Shown here: in pieces, positions 46,964 through 55,937 of the stretch
Numbering within the stretch: position 1 is the stretch's first letter
Layout: each line of letters begins with the position of its first letter
Assembly (NCBI RefSeq): GCF_026020075.1
Contig: NZ_CP102772.1
Span: forward strand, 1,674,001 to 1,738,000
Reading direction: 5' to 3'
Origin: Bosea sp. NBC_00550
Lineage (GTDB): Bacteria > Pseudomonadota > Alphaproteobacteria > Rhizobiales > Beijerinckiaceae
DNA: 64,000 nt
Position numbers and translations under genes: made by a program
The notes under the pieces: model-generated
What the model was told of the DNA's origin: nothing
The model's database searches: none
Seen by the model: the letters and a program-made list of their open reading frames with translations, nothing else

Positions 46964-47968
46964 ATGACCTACAGCCTCAGCCTGCTCGACAAGAGCCCGA
47001 TCCTCGAAGGCGAAACCGCCGTAGCGGCTCTCCAGCGCACCACGACCCTTGTCCAAACGGCCGAAAGGCTCGGCTATCGCCGCTTCTGGCTGGCCGAGCA
47101 TCATGATTTCCCCGGCCTTGCCAGCTCGGCGCCCGAGGTGCTGGCCGCCTATCTGCTGGCGCGCACCCAGCGCATCCACATCGGCACCGGTGGCGTCCTG
47201 CTGCCGCATTACAGCCCGTACAAGGTCGCCGAGATCTTCAACCTGCTGGCTTCGCTGGCGCCGGGTCGCGTCGATCTCGGCATCGGCAAGGCGCCCGGCG
47301 GCCTGCCTCTGTCGACCAAGGCCCTTCGCGTCCTGCACGACCCGGCGCGCTCGCCGTCGTTCGAGGCCCTGCTGGATGAGCTCGACGCTTTCCTGGCCCC
47401 GCCATCCGAGACACCCGGCCCACAGGAGAAGGCCCGCGCCTTCCCGATGCCGCCCGCGACGCCGGAGCGCTTCCTGCTCGGCGCGAGCCCCGACAGCGGC
47501 CGCCAGGCCGGCGAGCGCGGCTGGCAGTTCGTCTTCGCCGGCCACCATAACGGCGACCCGAAGGCGATCGAAGCCAGCCTCGAAGCCTACACCAAGTCCG
47601 GCGGCTCATCCGCGCCTCTGCTTGCCGTTGCGGCCTTCGCCGCCCCGACTACCGAGGAGGCGCTGAGCCTCACGGAGAACCATCGCGTCGTCCGGCTCAC
47701 GCTCGACAACGGCCAGAACCTCAATCTCGGCAGCGAGGAGCAGGCGGCGGAATATGCCCGCCAGGCCGGCGCGGCCTCCTACCGCACCGAGATCCGCACG
47801 CCGCACGTTCTCGCCGGCACGCCCGAGCAGGTGCGCCGCGAGCTGGATGCCCTGCACGCCCGCTTCGGCATCGCCGAGTTCATCATTGAAACGCCGGGCG
47901 CCCTCACCGCCAAGCGCCTCGCCTCCGTCACGCTGCTCGCCGGCGAGACGCCGGCGCTGGCGGCCTGA
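46964..47968 (+). CDS. LLM class flavin-dependent oxidoreductase (MsnO8/YtmO-like)
   Basis: The 334-residue protein has the luciferase-like fold: SLLDKSPILEGETAVAALQR, GYRRFWLAEHHDFPGLASSA, RIHIGTGGVLLPHYSPYKVA and PGRVDLGIGKAPGG. The FLLGASPDSGRQAG segment fits the MsnO8-type group, whose B. subtilis relative YtmO lies in a cystine/S-compound operon. It probably uses FMNH2 from the reductase gene 22 bases upstream to oxidise an unknown sulfur substrate. Confidence 0.88.
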   Translation: MTYSLSLLDKSPILEGETAVAALQRTTTLVQTAERLGYRRFWLAEHHDFPGLASSAPEVLAAYLLARTQRIHIGTGGVLLPHYSPYKVAEIFNLLASLAPGRVDLGIGKAPGGLPLSTKALRVLHDPARSPSFEALLDELDAFLAPPSETPGPQEKARAFPMPPATPERFLLGASPDSGRQAGERGWQFVFAGHHNGDPKAIEASLEAYTKSGGSSAPLLAVAAFAAPTTEEALSLTENHRVVRLTLDNGQNLNLGSEEQAAEYARQAGAASYRTEIRTPHVLAGTPEQVRRELDALHARFGIAEFIIETPGALTAKRLASVTLLAGETPALAA

Positions 47969-47994
47969 TCCGCTCTTTTCGAAAGGACGCTCGC

Positions 47995-49338
47995 ATGTCC
48001 CGCACCCGCCTCACCTTCGGCCTGATGCTCCAGGGCGCCGGCAGCCACATGAACGCCTGGCGCCACCCGAGCAACCCGCCGGACGCCAGCGTCAATCTCG
48101 ACTTCTTCATCCGCAATGCCCGCAAGGCCGAGGAGAACGGCATCGCCTTCGCCTTCGTCGCCGACGGGCTCTACATCAACGAGAAGTCGATCCCGCATTT
48201 CCTCAACCGCTTCGAGCCGCTGACGATCCTCTCGGCGCTGGCCACGAGCACCAGCAAGCTTGGCCTCGTCGGCACGGTTTCGACCTCCTACAGCGACCCC
48301 TTCACGATCGCCCGGCAATTCGCCTCGCTCGACCTGCTCAGCGGTGGGCGCGCAGGCTGGAATGCGGTGACCTCGCCGCTGGAGGGCTCCGGCCGCAACT
48401 ACAGCCGCCCGCATCCAGAGCACGCGCTACGCTACGAGATCGCACATGAATATCTCGACATCGCCAAGGGTCTCTGGGATTCCTGGGATGACGACGCCTT
48501 CCTCCGCGACCGCGAGAGCGGCCGCTTCTTCGACCGCGAGAAGCTGCACGCGCTCAACTACAAGGGCCGCTTCTTCCAGGTCGAAGGGCCGCTCAACATC
48601 CAGCGCTCGCCGCAGGGCCAGCCGGTGATCTTCCAGGCCGGCGCCTCCGATGCCGGTATCGGCCTCGCCGGCCGCCATGCCGACGCCGTCTTCGCCAACC
48701 ACGTCCCGCTCGAGGAGGCGCAGAGCTTCTACCGCAGCATCAAGACGAGCGCGGTCGCCCATGGCCGCTTGGCTGAGGACGTCAAAGTTTTCCCGAGCGC
48801 AGGGCCTATCGTCGGGCGCACGCAGGCCGAGGCGGAGGAGAAGTACCGGGCGATCCGCGACCTGATCTCGATCGAGGATGCACTCGCCTATCTCGGCCGC
48901 TTCTTCGACCATCACGACTTCAGCGCCTATCCGCTCGACGCGCCCTTCCCGGAGCTCGGCGAGATCGGCAAGAACAGCTTCCGCTCAACCACCGACCGCA
49001 TCAAGCGCAACGCCGCCCTGAAGGGCCAGACGCTGCGCGAGGCCGCGCTGGAAGCCGCGACGCCGCGAACGGACTTCATCGGCTCGGCCGAGGATGTCGC
49101 CGACAGGTTGATCCAGCGTGTCGAGACGCAAGCCGCCGATGGCTTCATCCTCGGCTTCCCGGTGATCGCCCAGGGTCTCGACGATTTCGTCGAGCTTGTC
49201 ATCCCGGTGCTGGAAGCGCGCGGCGTCTACGACCGCACCTTGCCGGGCGCGACCCTGCGCGACCATCTCGGCTTAGGCCGTCGCGAGAGCCGCTACGCGG
49301 TCCCGTCGGATGCGCCCTTCACTCGCCGCGCCGGCTGA
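47995..49338 (+). CDS. NtaA/SnaA/DszA-family FMNH2-dependent monooxygenase
   Basis: The 447-residue protein has the NtaA-type pattern: LTFGLMLQGAGSHMNAWRHP, SYSDPFTIARQFASLDLLSG, RAGWNAVTSPLEGSGRNY, a long insertion with RDRESGRFFDREKLH, and QGQPVIFQAGASDAGIGLAG. This group oxidises C-N or C-S compounds such as nitrilotriacetate and dibenzothiophene sulfone. The relatives YtnJ and YxeK of B. subtilis act on N-acetyl-S-(2-succino)cysteine. Its neighbours, acetyltransferase and transporter, match that kind of pathway. Confidence 0.92.
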   Translation: MSRTRLTFGLMLQGAGSHMNAWRHPSNPPDASVNLDFFIRNARKAEENGIAFAFVADGLYINEKSIPHFLNRFEPLTILSALATSTSKLGLVGTVSTSYSDPFTIARQFASLDLLSGGRAGWNAVTSPLEGSGRNYSRPHPEHALRYEIAHEYLDIAKGLWDSWDDDAFLRDRESGRFFDREKLHALNYKGRFFQVEGPLNIQRSPQGQPVIFQAGASDAGIGLAGRHADAVFANHVPLEEAQSFYRSIKTSAVAHGRLAEDVKVFPSAGPIVGRTQAEAEEKYRAIRDLISIEDALAYLGRFFDHHDFSAYPLDAPFPELGEIGKNSFRSTTDRIKRNAALKGQTLREAALEAATPRTDFIGSAEDVADRLIQRVETQAADGFILGFPVIAQGLDDFVELVIPVLEARGVYDRTLPGATLRDHLGLGRRESRYAVPSDAPFTRRAG

Positions 49339-49373
49339 GCCGCCCCGCAACGATCTCACGGAAAGGCTCAGCC

Positions 49374-49910
49374 ATGGCCGACGCATTCCTCTACACCACC
49401 CCGCTCGATCCGCTCGCCCAGCCGCTGGTCGAGCAGCTCACCTGGGAATACGCCAGCCGCTACGGCGACTATTTCGGCGAGGCGCCCGGTGCCGAGATGA
49501 GCCGCTATCCGGCCGAGCTCTTCGCCCCGCCGGACGGCAACTTCGTCCTGCTGCTGCGCGACGGCCGGGCCATCGCCGGCGGCGCCTTCAAGCGCTACGA
49601 CGAGCGCACCGCCGAAATGAAGCGCATCTGGACCCATAGCGATTTTCGCCGCCAGGGCCTCGCACGTCGCATCGTCATCGAGCTGGAATTGCAGGCCGTG
49701 CGGCAGGGCTACGGCAGGATCTTCCTGACCACCGGCTTCCGCCAGCCGGAGGCCAAGGGGCTCTATCTGGAAACGGGCTACACCCCGCTCTTCGACGTCT
49801 CGGTCGATCCGGAGACTTACGGCAAGCTGCCTTTTGAGAAGGAGCTCTCCGTCGCGCCGGCTGCGCTGTCGCGACCGCCGGATACTCGCTCGTCGCTCAG
49901 CGCTGCCTGA
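49374..49910 (+). CDS. GNAT-family N-acetyltransferase (YtmI-like)
   Basis: The 178-residue protein has the acetyl-CoA loop HSDFRRQGLARRIVIELE and the late GYGRIFLTTGFRQPEAKGLY typical of GNAT enzymes. In B. subtilis operons for S-(2-succino)cysteine the acetyltransferase YtmI/YxeL modifies the amino group before oxidation. The same role is plausible here because the gene lies between the NtaA-like monooxygenase and the amino-acid-type ABC transporter. The actual substrate is not shown by the sequence. Confidence 0.85.
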   Translation: MADAFLYTTPLDPLAQPLVEQLTWEYASRYGDYFGEAPGAEMSRYPAELFAPPDGNFVLLLRDGRAIAGGAFKRYDERTAEMKRIWTHSDFRRQGLARRIVIELELQAVRQGYGRIFLTTGFRQPEAKGLYLETGYTPLFDVSVDPETYGKLPFEKELSVAPAALSRPPDTRSSLSAA

Positions 49911-49947
49911 CGGCCCGCTCCCTCTCTCACAATAACAAGAGCCAGCC

Positions 49948-51747
49948 ATGACCCTCGCCAGCGACTTCGCGGGCCTGCCCGCGCACGCCCAGACCCCGGC
50001 GCCGAACCGCGACTTCAGCCGCTACCGCATCGTTCCGGCTCGTTATCCGGCGCGCATCATCGGCACCATCTTCGCAGGCGTCGTGCTCTTCGCCGTCCTG
50101 AACTCGGTGCTTGCGAACCCGCGCTGGGGCTGGGACGTCTTCGCCGAATGGTTCTTCGCCGAGCCGGTGCTGGCCGGGCTCGGCCGCACGCTGCTGCTCA
50201 CCCTGCTCGGCACGGTCTTCGGCTTCCTGCTGGGCACCGGGCTAGCGCTGGCGCGGGTCTCCGGCTCGCCGCTGCTCGCCTCGCTGTCCTGGGGTTATGT
50301 CTGGCTCTTCCGCTCGATCCCCCTGATCGTGCTGCTGCTGATCCTGAACAATCTCGGCTATCTCTACAGCACGGTCTGGCTCGGCATCCCCTTCACCGAG
50401 ATCACCTTCGCCTCCTGGTCGACGACGCAGCTGATCACGCCCTTCCTCGCCGCCGTGCTGGGGCTGACGCTCAACGCTGCCGCCTTCTCCTCCGAGATCG
50501 TCCGCGGCGGCATCCTCTCGGTCGACCAGGGGCAGCTGGAAGCCGCTGCCGCGCTCGGCCTGCCGCGCCGCCGCCAGGTCTCGCGCATCGTGCTGCCGCA
50601 GGCGATGCGGTCGATCCTGCCGACCGCCTTCAACGAGGTCATCACCCTCGCGAAAGGCACCAGCCAAGTCTACATCCTCGCGCTGCCGGAGCTGTTCTAC
50701 ACGATCCAGGTCATCTACCGGCGCAATCTGGAGGTGATCCCGCTGCTGATGGTGGCGACGGTCTGGTATCTCGTCATCCTCAGCGTCCTCTCCTTCGTCC
50801 AGCATCATATCGAGCGCTATTATTCGCGTGGCGCCCTGCGCAACCCGCCCCCTTCGGTGATCGACAGGGCGCTGCGCTGGCTCGGCCGCAGCCGCGTCCC
50901 GGCAGCAGCAGGCAACGGTTTTGCCTCCCCGGCACAGGCGCCGGCCGCGAACGGGGCAACTTCGCTCTCCACGCTCTCCCGGCGCAGCGGCGGCGAGATC
51001 CGCATCAGCCACGTCTCGAAGAGCTTCGGATCGCTCAAGGTGCTCGACGATGTCAACCTCGCGCTGCGTCCCGGCAGCGTCACCGCGATCATCGGCCAGT
51101 CCGGCTCCGGCAAATCGACCCTGCTGCGCTCGATCAACCATCTGGAGCGGGTGGACGAAGGCTTCATCGCCATCGACGGCGAGCTGATCGGCTACCGGCA
51201 GGACGGCGAGACGCTGTACGAGTTGAAAGAGAAGGACATCCTGACCCGGCGCGTCGACGTCGGCATGGTCTTCCAGAACTTCAATCTCTTCCCGCACCTG
51301 ACCGCGATCGAGAACATCGTCGAGGCGCCGGTGACGGTGCGCGGGCTCTCCCGCGAGCAGGCCCTGGCCGAGGCCCGCGAGCTCCTCGCCCGTGTCGGCC
51401 TGGCCGAGAAGGCCGATGCCTATCCGCGCCAGCTCTCCGGCGGCCAGCAGCAACGCGTCGCCATCGCCCGCGCCCTCGCCTTGCGGCCGAAGGTCCTGCT
51501 CTTCGACGAGCCAACCTCGGCGCTCGATCCGGAGCTGGTCGGCGAAGTGCTCGACGTCATCAAGGAGCTCGCCCGCTCCGGCACGACCCTCGTCATCGTC
51601 ACCCACGAGATCGGCTTCGCCCGTGAGGTCGCCGACCAGGTCGTCTTCATGGAAGCCGGGCGCATCCTCGAAACCGGCACTCCCGCCCAGGTCTTCGGCA
51701 ATCCCCATCACCTCCGCACCCGCGAATTCCTCGCCAAGGTGCTCTGA
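49948..51747 (+). CDS. Fused amino-acid ABC transporter permease and ATP-binding protein
   Basis: In this 599-residue protein the permease part (about 30-290) has several membrane helices and the EAA loop EAAAALGLPRRRQVSRIVLP. The ATPase part begins about residue 350 with Walker A GQSGSGKST, Q-loop VFQNFNLFPHLTAIENI, signature LSGGQQQRVAIARA and Walker B VLLFDEPTSALDPE. The family imports polar amino acids such as cystine. Fusion of both subunits in one chain is unusual but seen in alphaproteobacteria; a homodimer would give the full transporter. Confidence 0.95.
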   Translation: MTLASDFAGLPAHAQTPAPNRDFSRYRIVPARYPARIIGTIFAGVVLFAVLNSVLANPRWGWDVFAEWFFAEPVLAGLGRTLLLTLLGTVFGFLLGTGLALARVSGSPLLASLSWGYVWLFRSIPLIVLLLILNNLGYLYSTVWLGIPFTEITFASWSTTQLITPFLAAVLGLTLNAAAFSSEIVRGGILSVDQGQLEAAAALGLPRRRQVSRIVLPQAMRSILPTAFNEVITLAKGTSQVYILALPELFYTIQVIYRRNLEVIPLLMVATVWYLVILSVLSFVQHHIERYYSRGALRNPPPSVIDRALRWLGRSRVPAAAGNGFASPAQAPAANGATSLSTLSRRSGGEIRISHVSKSFGSLKVLDDVNLALRPGSVTAIIGQSGSGKSTLLRSINHLERVDEGFIAIDGELIGYRQDGETLYELKEKDILTRRVDVGMVFQNFNLFPHLTAIENIVEAPVTVRGLSREQALAEARELLARVGLAEKADAYPRQLSGGQQQRVAIARALALRPKVLLFDEPTSALDPELVGEVLDVIKELARSGTTLVIVTHEIGFAREVADQVVFMEAGRILETGTPAQVFGNPHHLRTREFLAKVL

Positions 51748-51779
51748 CCTTCCGCCCACGCCAGACAAGGAATCCGACC

Positions 51780-52712
51780 ATGATCACGCGACGCGATTCA
51801 CTGAGCCTCCTCGCCGGCGCCGCCTCGGCTGCCATCCTCCCCGCCCGCACTTTTGCCCAGCAGGCGATCGACCTCTCGCCCGAGCAGGCGGGACGTCCGC
51901 GCGCACAGATCGACGAGGCCGCGATCAAGCTCATCGCCAAGGACGCCAAGTTCGTGAAGGACGGCGTCTTCACGATCGCGAACACCGCGGGGCGCCTGCC
52001 CTTCGGCAGCTACGCCAACGACACCCGGACGATCATCGGCTCCGAGCCCGATATCGGCCAGCTCATCGCCGATGCGCTCGGCCGCAAGCTCGAGGTCCTG
52101 CCGACCGCCTGGGCCGACTGGCCGCTCGGCGTCACCTCCGGCAAATACGACGCCGTCATCTCCAACGTCACCGTCACCGAGCAGCGCAAGGAGAAGTTCG
52201 ACTTCTCGACCTATCGCAAGGATTTGCTCGGCTTCTACGTGAAGAAGGACAACGAGATCGTCATCCGCGAGCCGCGCGACGTCGCCGGCCTCAAGATCAT
52301 CGTCTCGGCCGGCACCAATCAGGAGCAGATCCTGCTGCGCTGGAACGAGGCCAATATCAAGGCGGGGCTCAAGCCGGTCGAGCCGCAGTATTACGACGAC
52401 GACGTCGTGCTCTATCTCGCGCTCGAATCCGGCCGCGCCGACGCCTATCTCGGCCCCAACGCATTGTTGAGCTTCAAGGCGGCGCAGGAGGGCAAGACCC
52501 GGCTCGCCGGCAATTTCTCGGGCGGCTGGCCGGTTCTCGCGGAGATCGCGGTGACGACCCGCAAGGGCGCCGGCCTCGCCGACGCGATTACCCACGCGCT
52601 CAACGGCCAGATCAAGAACGGCAACTACGCCAAGGCGCTCGCCCGCTGGAACCTCTCGGCCGAGGCGATCGAGGAATCGCGCGCCAACCCGCCCGGCCTG
52701 CCGAAAGCCTGA
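51780..52712 (+). CDS. Amino-acid type ABC substrate-binding protein 1
   Basis: The 310-residue protein starts with a Tat-like signal (TRRDSLSLLAGAASAAILPA) ending near ARTFAQQA. The SBP_bac_3 fold shows NDTRTIIGSEPDIGQLIADALG, AWADWPLGVTSGKYDAVISN and TEQRKEKFDFSTYR. It delivers its ligand in the periplasm to the fused transporter immediately upstream. A paralogue follows it, so the two may differ in ligand range. Confidence 0.93.
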   Translation: MITRRDSLSLLAGAASAAILPARTFAQQAIDLSPEQAGRPRAQIDEAAIKLIAKDAKFVKDGVFTIANTAGRLPFGSYANDTRTIIGSEPDIGQLIADALGRKLEVLPTAWADWPLGVTSGKYDAVISNVTVTEQRKEKFDFSTYRKDLLGFYVKKDNEIVIREPRDVAGLKIIVSAGTNQEQILLRWNEANIKAGLKPVEPQYYDDDVVLYLALESGRADAYLGPNALLSFKAAQEGKTRLAGNFSGGWPVLAEIAVTTRKGAGLADAITHALNGQIKNGNYAKALARWNLSAEAIEESRANPPGLPKA

Positions 52713-52756
52713 TCGCCCGCGACCGGCCGCACTTTTTTCAAGAACTGGAGATCACC

Positions 52757-53692
52757 ATGGTTCCGCGACGGACTCTCCTTTCGCTTCTCGTCGGTGCGCT
52801 CGGCGTGGCGGGTCTCTCGCCCGCCTTCGCCCAGCAGGCGCCTTTCGACCTCGGCCCCGAACAGACCGGCCGCATCCGCGCCGAGAAGGACCCGGCAGTC
52901 GTCGCCGCGGTCCCTAAGGGCTTCAAATTCGTCGAGCCCGGCATCTTCACGGTCGGCATCAGCCCGGGCGGGCCGCCGCTTGCGACCTATGCCACGGACG
53001 CGAGGACCGTGGTCGGAGCCGACCCGGACTTCGCCCAGCTCATTGCCGACAGCCTCGGCCTGAAGCTCAACCTCGTGCCGCTCGCCTGGGCCGACTGGCC
53101 GCTCGGCCTGACCTCCGGCAAATACGACGCCGTCATCTCCAATGTCGGCGTCACCGAACAGCGCAAGGAGAAGTTCGACTTCTCGACCTATCGCCAGGGC
53201 TTGCACGGCTTTTTCGTCAGGGCCGACAGCAAGGTCGCCAGCATCAAGGAGCCGAAGGATGCAGCCGGCCTGAGCTTCAGCGTCGGCGGCGGCACCAATC
53301 AGGAGCGCATCCTGGTCGAATGGAGCAAGAGCAACGTCGCCGCCGGCCTGAAACCGCTGGAACTGCAGCTCTTCGACGATGAAGCCGCACGCCTCGTCGC
53401 GCTGCGCGGCGGCCGGGTCGATGTCATCGTCCAGCCCCATGCCCAGCTCGTCTTCGTCGCCGCCCGCGACAAGGACATCAAGCGCGTCGGGACGCTCAGC
53501 GCCGGCTGGCCGCTGAAATCAGACGTCGCGATCACCACGCGCAAGGGCAGCGGCCTCGTCGATGCACTGACGCTCGCCACCAACAACCTCATCGCCAACG
53601 GCAAATATCGCCAGCTGCTCGCACGCTGGAGCCTCGAAGAGGAAGCTCTCGAACGCTCCGAGACCAATCCACCCGGCCTGCCCAAGTACTGA
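52757..53692 (+). CDS. Amino-acid type ABC substrate-binding protein 2 (paralogue)
   Basis: The 311-residue protein has an arginine-pair signal (PRRTLLSLLVGALGVAGLSP) and repeats the motifs of the upstream gene, for example AWADWPLGLTSGKYDAVISN and TEQRKEKFDFSTYRQG, so they arose by duplication. The region after residue 205 (LFDDEAARLVALRGGRVDV) differs, which may alter ligand choice. The GGAG before ATG supports the start. Two binding proteins per transporter recall TcyJ/TcyK of B. subtilis. Confidence 0.93.
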   Translation: MVPRRTLLSLLVGALGVAGLSPAFAQQAPFDLGPEQTGRIRAEKDPAVVAAVPKGFKFVEPGIFTVGISPGGPPLATYATDARTVVGADPDFAQLIADSLGLKLNLVPLAWADWPLGLTSGKYDAVISNVGVTEQRKEKFDFSTYRQGLHGFFVRADSKVASIKEPKDAAGLSFSVGGGTNQERILVEWSKSNVAAGLKPLELQLFDDEAARLVALRGGRVDVIVQPHAQLVFVAARDKDIKRVGTLSAGWPLKSDVAITTRKGSGLVDALTLATNNLIANGKYRQLLARWSLEEEALERSETNPPGLPKY

Positions 53693-53706
53693 GCCTGCGC
53701 AAATAC

Positions 53707-53740
53707 TGACATGACGAAACGACTGACATGACGAAACTCT
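53707..53740 (+). repeat. 17-base tandem duplication at the start of the last LLM gene
   Basis: CTGACATGACGAAAC occurs twice, 17 bases apart. The first copy gives a six-codon mini reading frame (MTKRLT, stop) whose TGA overlaps the second copy's ATG start. Ribosomes ending the mini-frame could restart on the gene. Confidence 0.7.
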
Positions 53741-54765
53741 CGATCAGGCAGATCGCCTTCCTGACTCCCGGCAACTACGACGATGTCGATCCGCGCGCCG
53801 GGCTCGAAGACACGCTCAGGCTCTTCGAGCACGGCGAGGCGCTCGGCTTCGACAGTGCCTGGGTGCGCCAGCGCCATCTCGAACCTGGCTTGTCCTCGGC
53901 GGCGACCTTTCTCGCCGCCGCGACACAGCGCACCAGCCGGATCGGGCTCGGCACCGCCGTCATCCAGATGGGCTACGAGAATCCGTTCCGGCTGGCGGAG
54001 GATCTCTCGCTGGTCGATGTCCTCTCCGGCGGCCGGCTGAACGTCGGGCTCAGCGCCGGGCCGCCACCCTTCGGCAAGCTGCTGGGCGATCGCTTCTTCG
54101 ACGGTGATCCGGCGGCGATCGACTTCTCGCATGCGCGCGTCGCCAGGCTCGCGGCCAATATCGCCGGCGAGTGGCTCGGCGATCCCGAGACGCGCATCAC
54201 CTCGGCCGCCGGCGAGCATCGGCCCCGGCTGCGACCGCATGCCCCCGGACTGCGCCAGCGGCTCTGGTATGGCGGCGGCTCGCTGCGCTCGGCGCGCTGG
54301 GCCGCCGAGACCGGTTTCCAGCTGCGCGTCGGCAACATCAACACCGGCGAGGAAACGAATGACTTCTTCGAGACGCAAAGGCGCCATATCGAAACGTTCC
54401 GCGAGCTTTGGCGCGGCGAAGGAACACCGCGCATCGCCGTCGGCCGGGTCATCGTCCCGCTCGACGGTGCCGATGCGTCAACCCGGCAGCGCTATCGCGA
54501 CTACGCCGCCAGCCGCCATGCCCGCACCCTCGCCCCGCAGGGCGGGCGGCGGACGCTGTTCGCGCCGGATCTGGTCGGCACCGCGGCCGAGCTGATCGAA
54601 AAGCTCGCGGCTGACCCGATCCTGCCGCTCGTCGACACGCTGCGGCTGGAGCTGCCGTATAATTTCCGCATCGAGGATTACCGCCAGATCATCGGCGATT
54701 TCGCTAGGCTGATCGCTCCGGCGCTCGGCTGGCGCGGAGGAGCGGAGCTGAAGGGCGCCGCCTGA
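53728..54765 (+). CDS. LLM class flavin-dependent oxidoreductase
   Basis: The 345-residue protein is a luciferase-like monooxygenase, distinct from the other two in the operon. Motifs are IRQIAFLTPGNYDDVDPRAG, GFDSAWVRQRHLEPGLSSAA, SRIGLGTAVIQMGYENPFRL and GGRLNVGLSAGPPP. It lies 35 bases after the second binding protein and closes the operon. The start is the second of two duplicated ATGs; the first gives only a tiny frame. Substrate unknown, probably a sulfur compound by context. Confidence 0.87.
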   Translation: MTKLSIRQIAFLTPGNYDDVDPRAGLEDTLRLFEHGEALGFDSAWVRQRHLEPGLSSAATFLAAATQRTSRIGLGTAVIQMGYENPFRLAEDLSLVDVLSGGRLNVGLSAGPPPFGKLLGDRFFDGDPAAIDFSHARVARLAANIAGEWLGDPETRITSAAGEHRPRLRPHAPGLRQRLWYGGGSLRSARWAAETGFQLRVGNINTGEETNDFFETQRRHIETFRELWRGEGTPRIAVGRVIVPLDGADASTRQRYRDYAASRHARTLAPQGGRRTLFAPDLVGTAAELIEKLAADPILPLVDTLRLELPYNFRIEDYRQIIGDFARLIAPALGWRGGAELKGAA

Positions 54766-54800
54766 CCGGTCTGGAGCGTCCTGACTATTCTCGGAACCGC

Positions 54801-54903
54801 GGCGTCATCCCGGGCTTGCCCCGGGAGCCGTCGGAGGGCTCCGAAGCCCCACGATGGATCCCGGATCGGCGCTGCTCTGCAGCTCGTCCGGGATGACGCC
54901 CGG
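54801..54903. repeat. Palindromic repeat between convergent genes
   Basis: GGCGTCATCCCGGGCTTGCC at the left pairs with GTCCGGGATGACGCC at the right, and GATCCCGGATC forms an inner palindrome. It is related to but distinct from the CATTCCGGGG units elsewhere. It fills the gap between the LLM gene and the convergent DUF2891 gene and may act as a bidirectional stop. Confidence 0.75.
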
Positions 54904-54926
54904 TTTCCATCAGAACTCGCCCTGCC

Positions 54927-55937
54927 CTAGCGCTCCTCGATCGCGAGCACGGCGAAGGTGGCAAGCCAGTGCTCGACCATATAATCGCCCGCGATATGAG
55001 GCAGCCCCGCATCGAGGTGACGCCGCGCGGCGTCCTTGGTGATGGGGCGTCGCGCATCGTCCGGCGGCAGGGCCGCGGCGAGCGCGCCCCAGCACCAGGC
55101 GCGGCTGAGATTGAGGCCGTCGAGATGCGCGATCTTGCCGTCGGTGCGGTCGGTCACGGTCGCCGGCTTGAACAGGATCGCAGGCTCGCTCCGTGCAAGG
55201 TGCGGCAGGAAACGCTCGAACCACGGCAGGAACGCTTCCGGCAGCATCAGGCGGCGCATGCACTCCGCCTCGATCAGGGCGGATGACTGGAAGTCGTCGC
55301 CGCTCGGCTCGCCCCAGGCCGGGCAATCGACATCCGCCCCATACCAGCGCAGCGCCGTCTCGCGCAGCAGCGTCAGGAACGCGCCGTCATCGGTCGCCGC
55401 CGCATAGTCGGCAGCCATGCGCAGGCCGAAGGCCGTGTTGAAATGCGTGCCGACACGCACCGGATAGGTCGCGATCGGCAGGAAGTCACGGAAGCGCTGG
55501 GCGAAGACTTCAGCGAGCGGCGCCAGCGCCCTGCCCCAGCGGCCGTCGTCGAGCCCTTTCAGCTCCGCGGCGAGCTTTAGCAGCCAGCCCCAGCCATAGG
55601 GCCGCTTGAAGCCGCGCGCGGTCGGCGCGGCGAGATAGGCGCATTCGATCGCCACCTTGTCCACAACGAGCTGCGCGTCGAACAGCGCCCTGATCTCGGC
55701 GGCTGCTTCCATCTTAGGATAGCGCCGCAGCAGGCGGGCCAGCATCCAGTAGCTGTGCACGCAGGAGTGCCAGTCATAGCTCCCGTAGAAGACTGGATGG
55801 AGCTCGCTCGGCGTGCGCGCATCCTGCGGCCCGGCCAGCGTATGGTCCGGCTTGTTCGGATATTCCCGGCGGACATGGCCGAGCGCGATCCGGGCGAAGC
55901 GGACGGCAATCTCTTCGGTCAAGGCGGAAGCGGTCAT
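54927..55937 (-). CDS. DUF2891-family protein
   Basis: The 336-residue protein fits DUF2891 by its LHPVFYGSYDWHSCVHSYWM start region (His/Cys-containing), ATARGFKRPYGWGWLLKLA-like PTARGFKRPYGWGWLLKL, DFQSSALIEAECMRRL and the final LPHIAGDYMVEHWLATFAV. The family has an alpha/alpha toroid-like helical layout with unknown activity. It overlaps the upstream transporter gene by four bases, so transporter and protein probably work together. Confidence 0.87.
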   Translation of the reverse strand: MTASALTEEIAVRFARIALGHVRREYPNKPDHTLAGPQDARTPSELHPVFYGSYDWHSCVHSYWMLARLLRRYPKMEAAAEIRALFDAQLVVDKVAIECAYLAAPTARGFKRPYGWGWLLKLAAELKGLDDGRWGRALAPLAEVFAQRFRDFLPIATYPVRVGTHFNTAFGLRMAADYAAATDDGAFLTLLRETALRWYGADVDCPAWGEPSGDDFQSSALIEAECMRRLMLPEAFLPWFERFLPHLARSEPAILFKPATVTDRTDGKIAHLDGLNLSRAWCWGALAAALPPDDARRPITKDAARRHLDAGLPHIAGDYMVEHWLATFAVLAIEER

